Below, piece by piece: positions 6,604-9,979 of a stretch of DNA of 9,979 nt. The DNA is from Victivallales bacterium. Its GTDB lineage: Bacteria; Verrucomicrobiota; Lentisphaeria; Oligosphaerales; Lenti-02. Each line of letters opens with the position of its first letter. The stretch's first letter is position 1. The stretch covers positions 1 to 9,979 of the forward strand of contig JABGQJ010000247.1 in the NCBI GenBank assembly GCA_018648945.1, given 5' to 3'. The translations under genes and the position numbers were made by a program. A model generated the notes under the pieces. The model saw nothing but the letters and a program-made list of their open reading frames with translations, searched no databases and was not told where the DNA came from.

Positions 6604-7383
6604 ATGCCCACGCCAAAGCCACTCAATCAGTCTCTGGAGAATGCACTCGACCTGCTCGAACTGCTCTCCCGGCAACCGGCTCTCCAGTCCGGCGAGATTG
6701 CGCGCGCCCTGGATCTGAAACCAAGCACGGCGAACAACATGGTGCGCACGCTCTACCGGCGTGGCTATCTGACCCAGGATGAGATCGGCAGGTACCAGCT
6801 TGGCCCCCAGTGCTTCTTCCTGAACCAGGGCCGGGGGCTGTTGGCGAGTCTGCGGCAACTGGCCTTGCCGGAGCTGCTCGACCTCTCCCGCCAGAGTGGG
6901 GACAACGCCTTCCTGGGGCGCGAGATGGACGGGCGTCTGTACATGATTGCCCACACCGAAGGCACGAACGTCATCCGCGTCTCGGAGCCACAACGCTGGC
7001 AGAACCAGTTCCACTGCTGCGCGGCCGGGAAGGTGATCCTCGCCGACAGGGGGCTGGCGTGGTTGCGACAGGTGATGCGTGGGGAACCGCTCGAGAAGCG
7101 CACCCCGCAGACGCTCACCACCGACGAGGAGCTGCAAGGCGAGATCGACAGGATCCACAGGACCGGGCACGTCCGTTGCATCAACGAGGGCATGGACGGC
7201 ATCCACGCCATCGGTGTCCCGGTACGCCGGAGCAATGGTGAGTTGGTCGCCGGACTGTCACAGTCCTTCCCCACGTTCTTCGTCGAGCAAGGGAAAGTGG
7301 ACATTGAGGCACGCACTGCTCTGCTCCATGACTACGCCGACAAACTGACCCGCCGCTTCGAGGCACACCTTCCGAAGGACTGA
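6604..7383 (+). CDS. IclR-family transcriptional regulator
   Basis: A 259-residue DNA-binding regulator. The N-terminal winged helix-turn-helix spans roughly residues 8-65 (LENALDLLELL, then LQSGEIARALDLKPSTANNMVRTLYRRGYLT). The C-terminal effector domain is recognised by A-A-G-K-V-I-L-A (140-147), the helix with LTTDEEL, G-H-V-R-C-I-N-E-G-M-D-G-I-H-A-I-G-V-P-V and the closing G-L-S-Q-S-F-P. The length is standard. I prefer ATG 6604; a TTG at 6598 adds two residues. No strong Shine-Dalgarno precedes either, unusual beside its neighbours, so translation may be low, as often for regulators. The 4-nt gap to the iron-sulfur gene means they are co-transcribed. It probably senses an intermediate of the local pathway and controls this locus, including itself; the ligand is not predictable. 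Confidence 0.92.
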   Translation: MPTPKPLNQSLENALDLLELLSRQPALQSGEIARALDLKPSTANNMVRTLYRRGYLTQDEIGRYQLGPQCFFLNQGRGLLASLRQLALPELLDLSRQSGDNAFLGREMDGRLYMIAHTEGTNVIRVSEPQRWQNQFHCCAAGKVILADRGLAWLRQVMRGEPLEKRTPQTLTTDEELQGEIDRIHRTGHVRCINEGMDGIHAIGVPVRRSNGELVAGLSQSFPTFFVEQGKVDIEARTALLHDYADKLTRRFEAHLPKD

Positions 7384-7387
7384 CCCC

Positions 7388-8434
7388 ATGCTCACCTCCG
7401 AGATCGTCAAGCGCTACGCCCGTGAGAAGGGCGCCGACTTGGTCGGCATCGCTCCCATGAGCCGCTGGGAAGGCGCGCCCAAGCAGATGGACCCGCGCTA
7501 CATCATGCCCCGCGCCAAGTCCATGATCGTACTCGGTTTCCGCATCTCCCGAGGGGATCTGCGGGGGATCGAGGAGGGCACGCTCTACACCACCTACTCC
7601 TCCATGGGCTACGCCGCCCTCAACCAGATTCTGGGGCCGATGGTACTCTGGCAACTCAGTCACTTCATCGAGGACGAAGGATATGAAACCGTCGCCATGC
7701 TGAACGCCAATGGCGGCGAGGCGATGAACCCGGTGACCGGCAATTTCCGCAAGAACTGGAGCGTACCGGTGACCGAAGACCGGCCCTACCCGGACGTGCT
7801 CGTCCACTTCCGCATGGCCGCCTACCTGGCCGGGTTGGGCGAGATCGGCTACAGCAAGGTCTTCCTGACTCCCGAGTTCGGGCCTCGCCAACGCTTCGCC
7901 CTCGCCCTGACCGAGGCGGAACTGGAGCCCGATCCCATTTTCGAAGGCAAGATTTGCGACCGGTGCATGCTCTGCGCCAAGCACTGCTCCACCCAGGCCA
8001 TCAGCACCACCGAGACCACCAAGCTCACCGTAGCGGGGCACGAACTGGAATGGGGCAAGCTCAATCCCCTCGCCTGCGAGAAGGGCATCCAGGGCGGCTT
8101 CAACGGTGAACGCAACCCCTTCCTGCAGGAGTACCCCCGCCGCTACGGCTACGGCCGCGCCATCGAGGGTGCCTGCGGCTGCATCCGCGCCTGCATGGTG
8201 CATCTGGAAGAAAAGGGCATCCTCAAGAACCAGTTCAAGACCCCCTTCCGCGACCGCAAGCCCTGGGCCGATCTCGACCACTCCCACCCCCGACCGCTCA
8301 CCCCGGACGTGGCCGAGAACTACGAGAAGACCGGCAAGATCGAGGATGCCGAAGCCTATATCACCTACAACAAGGTGGACAACTTCGGCACGGCCGGCAA
8401 AGAGGACGCTCCCCCCAACGACCTGATCGATTGA
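7388..8434 (+). CDS. Soluble 4Fe-4S protein of the reductive dehalogenase / QueG-like superfamily
   Basis: A 348-residue iron-sulfur protein. The N-terminal half (GADLVGIAPMSRW) and the segment G149-L-G-E-I-G-Y-S-K-V-F-L-T-P-E-F-G-P-R match the cobalamin-binding core of reductive dehalogenases and epoxyqueuosine reductase. The first cluster motif is C190-x2-C193-x2-C196-x3-C200. The second set is C230, C263-x-C265 and C269, which has C-x-C in place of the more usual C-x2-C, so its second cluster may be arranged differently. There is no Tat signal, no membrane-anchor partner gene and no HEAT-type C-terminus as in QueG, so it is neither a respiratory dehalogenase nor obviously a tRNA enzyme. 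It probably does cytoplasmic reductive chemistry, possibly with cobalamin. ATG 7388 has AAGGA (7375-7379) 8 nt upstream and follows the IclR stop by 4 nt. Substrate unknown. Confidence 0.85.
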   Translation: MLTSEIVKRYAREKGADLVGIAPMSRWEGAPKQMDPRYIMPRAKSMIVLGFRISRGDLRGIEEGTLYTTYSSMGYAALNQILGPMVLWQLSHFIEDEGYETVAMLNANGGEAMNPVTGNFRKNWSVPVTEDRPYPDVLVHFRMAAYLAGLGEIGYSKVFLTPEFGPRQRFALALTEAELEPDPIFEGKICDRCMLCAKHCSTQAISTTETTKLTVAGHELEWGKLNPLACEKGIQGGFNGERNPFLQEYPRRYGYGRAIEGACGCIRACMVHLEEKGILKNQFKTPFRDRKPWADLDHSHPRPLTPDVAENYEKTGKIEDAEAYITYNKVDNFGTAGKEDAPPNDLID

Positions 8435-8438
8435 AGAA

Positions 8439-8541
8439 TGGAATGGTGGAATGATGGAAGGGACCTGTCCGATCCGACCGATCCGACCGATTCGACCGAT
8501 CTCCCGCTTCCTCCCCAGTATTCCACCATTCCACCATTCCA
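8439..8541. repeat. Imperfect inverted repeat: 21-bp arms built of 8-bp units
   Basis: The left arm (8439-8459) and right arm (8521-8541) are reverse complements over 21 positions with one mismatch, leaving a 61-nt loop. Each arm is itself a short tandem array with an 8-bp period (GGAATGGT, GGAATGAT on the left; TTCCACCA twice, then TTCCAGTA on the right). The array starts within a few bases of the iron-sulfur gene's stop. In RNA the arms would form a long A/U-G/C stem. It may act as a transcript-end stabiliser or be a mobile intergenic repeat. Confidence 0.8.
8471..8501. repeat. 9-bp tandem repeat (GATCCGACC) in the hairpin loop
   Basis: GATCCGACC (8471-8479) repeats at 8480-8488, then as GATTCGACC (8489-8497), and ends with a partial GATC (8498-8501). 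The array lies wholly inside the loop of the surrounding inverted repeat. There are no unique spacers, so it is not a CRISPR array. The period of 9 keeps any reading frame, but no gene seems to use it. Confidence 0.85.
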
Positions 8542-8546
8542 GTATT

Positions 8547-8565
8547 CCCCTCCCCCCCCCTCCCC
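8547..8565 (-). other. Predicted G-quadruplex motif on the minus strand
   Basis: The plus strand reads C4-T-C9-T-C4, so the minus strand carries G4-A-G9-A-G4. This can be divided into four G4 tracts with single-base loops, the layout expected to give a very stable quadruplex. It lies 31 nt before ATG 8597 on the template strand of the downstream gene. The structure is predicted from pattern only. Confidence 0.6.
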
Positions 8566-8596
8566 TTCTCGATTTCGCAAACTGAGGAAGCAGACC

Positions 8597-9901
8597 ATGG
8601 GTATCAAACTCGGACTGTGTGGTGTCGGCAGTTTTGGCAGTGCCTTCGTATCCCTCTTCCAGTCCCACCCGGGAGTGGACGAGGTGTATCTGGCGGATCT
8701 CTTCCCGGATCGGCTGGCGGAGAAGGCGGCGGAGAACAAGGTCGTGAAGACCTTCCCGTCCCTCGACGAGCTCTGCAAGAGCGATTGCGACGCCATCGCC
8801 ATCTTCACCCAGCGCTGGATGCATGGCCCGCAGGCGGTCCAAGCGCTCAAGGCCGGCAAGCACGTCTACAGCGCCGTCCCCACCGGCCAGACGCTCGAAG
8901 AGCTTGAGGAGCTGGTCAAGACGGTCGAAGAGACAGGGCTCACCTACATGATGGGTGAGACCAGCTACTACCGCTCGCAGACCACCTTCTGCCGCAATGC
9001 GTTCGCGGCGGGCAAGTTCGGCGAATTCGTCTACGGGGAAGGGCAGTACCACCACGATATGGCCCACTTCTACAAATCCTATATGCACAGCGGCAAGGAC
9101 CAGTGGAAACCCACCGCCAGCTGCCCCCCCATGCTCTATCCCACCCACTCCACCGCCTTCATACTTGCCGTCACCTTCCGGCGGATGACCGAGGTGAGCT
9201 GTTTCGGGTATGTGGACCATCACATCGACGGCATCTTCGATCCCGATCTCAGCCTCTGGGGCAATGTCTTCAGCAACGAATCGGCGCTCTTCCGGACCTC
9301 CGACGGCGGCATGGCACGGGTCAACGAGTTCCGCCGCACCGCGCACTCCATGATGGACCGCATGACCATCACCGGCACCCACGGCTGCTACCAGGAACAG
9401 CCACGGGCGGAGGGAGGCACGCTCTCCAATGTCGTCTCCACGCTCGACTTCCCGGAGGGATACGGGGACGATGGCACCATTCCGTTCGCGACCGCCGGCA
9501 AAGACGTCAAGCTCCGCTTCAAGGACCACAACGACCTCTGCGTGTTCAAGAGCGTGGTGGTGACCGAAGAGAACATCGGCGTCCTGCCCAATGAGTACCT
9601 GGGCAAGACCTTCAAGGGCGTCTCTCCCTTCCAGCCCTGGCAGCAGCTACCAGTCGAGTTCGCCGACCGCAAGAACGGGCACGAAGGCACCCATGTGTTC
9701 ATGGTCAACGACTTCGTCCGCGCGGTCAACCAGCAGCAACTGCCCCCCAACCACGTCTGGCAGGCAGCCCGCTACAACGCGCCCGGCATCGTCGCCCACG
9801 CATCCGCCCAGAAGGACGGCGAACGCCTCTCCATCCCCGACTTCGGCACGCCCCCTGCTGGTGCGGCCACCATGAACGAGACCTTCCCGCTGCAGCCCTG
9901 A
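8597..9901 (+). CDS. Gfo/Idh/MocA-like protein lacking the usual EKP lysine
   Basis: A 434-residue protein with an N-terminal Rossmann fold: G9-V-G-S-F-G14, acidic D34 at the end of the second strand, and the helix and strand up to G87-K-H-V-Y-S-A-V-P-T-G97. At the spot where family members carry E-K-P, this has S92-A-V-P, so the expected catalytic lysine is absent. The second domain has H-rich segments (YHHDMAHF, YPTHSTAF) that could supply an acid or base. It is longer than the 340-residue homologue at 4722 and only distantly alike. ATG 8597 has AGGA (8585-8588) 8 nt upstream; the in-frame extension back to 8438 is translated repeat sequence and is rejected. It follows the iron-sulfur gene after a 162-nt repeat-rich spacer, so it may have partly separate expression. 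It may be an oxidoreductase with a changed mechanism, a lyase or a binding protein. Confidence 0.88.
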   Translation: MGIKLGLCGVGSFGSAFVSLFQSHPGVDEVYLADLFPDRLAEKAAENKVVKTFPSLDELCKSDCDAIAIFTQRWMHGPQAVQALKAGKHVYSAVPTGQTLEELEELVKTVEETGLTYMMGETSYYRSQTTFCRNAFAAGKFGEFVYGEGQYHHDMAHFYKSYMHSGKDQWKPTASCPPMLYPTHSTAFILAVTFRRMTEVSCFGYVDHHIDGIFDPDLSLWGNVFSNESALFRTSDGGMARVNEFRRTAHSMMDRMTITGTHGCYQEQPRAEGGTLSNVVSTLDFPEGYGDDGTIPFATAGKDVKLRFKDHNDLCVFKSVVVTEENIGVLPNEYLGKTFKGVSPFQPWQQLPVEFADRKNGHEGTHVFMVNDFVRAVNQQQLPPNHVWQAARYNAPGIVAHASAQKDGERLSIPDFGTPPAGAATMNETFPLQP

Positions 9902-9913
9902 CCAGCTATTGGC

Positions 9914-9941
9914 GATTGAGGATCTGAGATCTGAGATTTGG
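9914..9941. repeat. 7-bp tandem repeat after the last gene
   Basis: GATTGAG (9914-9920), GATCTGA (9921-9927), GATCTGA (9928-9934) and GATTTGG (9935-9941) form four units with a 7-bp period, 13 nt after the stop of the last gene. Like the 8- and 9-bp arrays at 8439-8541, it is a short, slightly degenerate intergenic array. No gene is seen in the remaining bases to 9979. Confidence 0.75.
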
Positions 9942-9979
9942 GGACACAAGCTGTTCCGCTTCAGCTCAAGCGAGACTTC

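Noticed and set aside
6594..6782. ATG 6594 as the start of a separate small gene overlapping the IclR gene
   Set aside because: It is in another frame, inside the well-supported helix-turn-helix coding region, and has no ribosome site.
8471..8501. CRISPR-like look of repeated 9-mers
   Set aside because: The units are directly adjacent with no spacers and are far too short for CRISPR repeats; no cas gene is present.
8438..8596. N-terminal extension of the second Gfo protein back to 8438
   Set aside because: The extra 53 residues are translated tandem repeats and a C-tract, while ATG 8597 has a ribosome site and begins exactly at the Rossmann fold.
7181..9529. 782-codon open frame on the minus strand opposite the IclR, iron-sulfur and second Gfo genes
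   Set aside because: It spans parts of three convincing plus-strand genes and the repeat spacer, its translation is Gly/Val/Ala/Glu/His-rich without recognisable domains, and GC-rich codon use commonly leaves such antisense frames open.

Overview
The window is GC-rich, densely coded bacterial chromosome. It carries nine convincing complete genes, one probable small gene of 39 codons, and a short coding tail at the left edge. No rRNA, tRNA, transposase, phage gene or CRISPR array is visible. The gene families (a formylglycine sulfatase, a free-standing uroporphyrinogen-decarboxylase-like protein, two Gfo/Idh/MocA proteins, an SDR, and short tandem repeats between genes) recall free-living degraders such as Planctomycetota, Lentisphaerota/Verrucomicrobiota, Armatimonadota or Hydrogenedentota. 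That placement is inference from gene content; no marker gene is present.

Layout. (1) 1-1548, plus strand: a DinB-like metal-binding helical-bundle protein, then an Fpg/Nei-like zinc-finger protein whose N-terminus lacks the catalytic proline. (2) 1585-4291, minus strand: a two-gene operon of a UroD-like protein followed by a sulfatase. (3) 4292-4605: a divergent intergenic region with a 13-bp palindrome and no clear promoter. (4) 4606-6513, plus strand: a 39-codon ORF whose stop overlaps the start of a Gfo/Idh/MocA dehydrogenase (ATGA), then an NAD-type SDR. (5) 6542-8434, plus strand: a good sigma70-like promoter, an IclR-family regulator, and 4 nt later a soluble iron-sulfur protein resembling the core of reductive dehalogenases and QueG. 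(6) 8435-8596: a repeat-rich spacer with an inverted repeat, 9-bp tandem repeats and a C-tract that could form a G-quadruplex on the other strand. (7) 8597-9901: a second Gfo/Idh/MocA-like protein lacking the usual lysine. (8) 9902-9979: non-coding, with 7-bp tandem repeats.

Taken together, 1585-9901 looks like an IclR-controlled catabolic locus: a sulfatase to desulfate a substrate, two dehydrogenases and an SDR to oxidise or epimerise the sugar or polyol product, and two proteins (UroD-like and RdhA/QueG-like) from families that often work with corrinoids. The substrate cannot be read from sequence, and no corrinoid-binding protein or transporter lies inside the window. The pairing of these last two families with sugar-type dehydrogenases is the most promising lead for an undescribed pathway.
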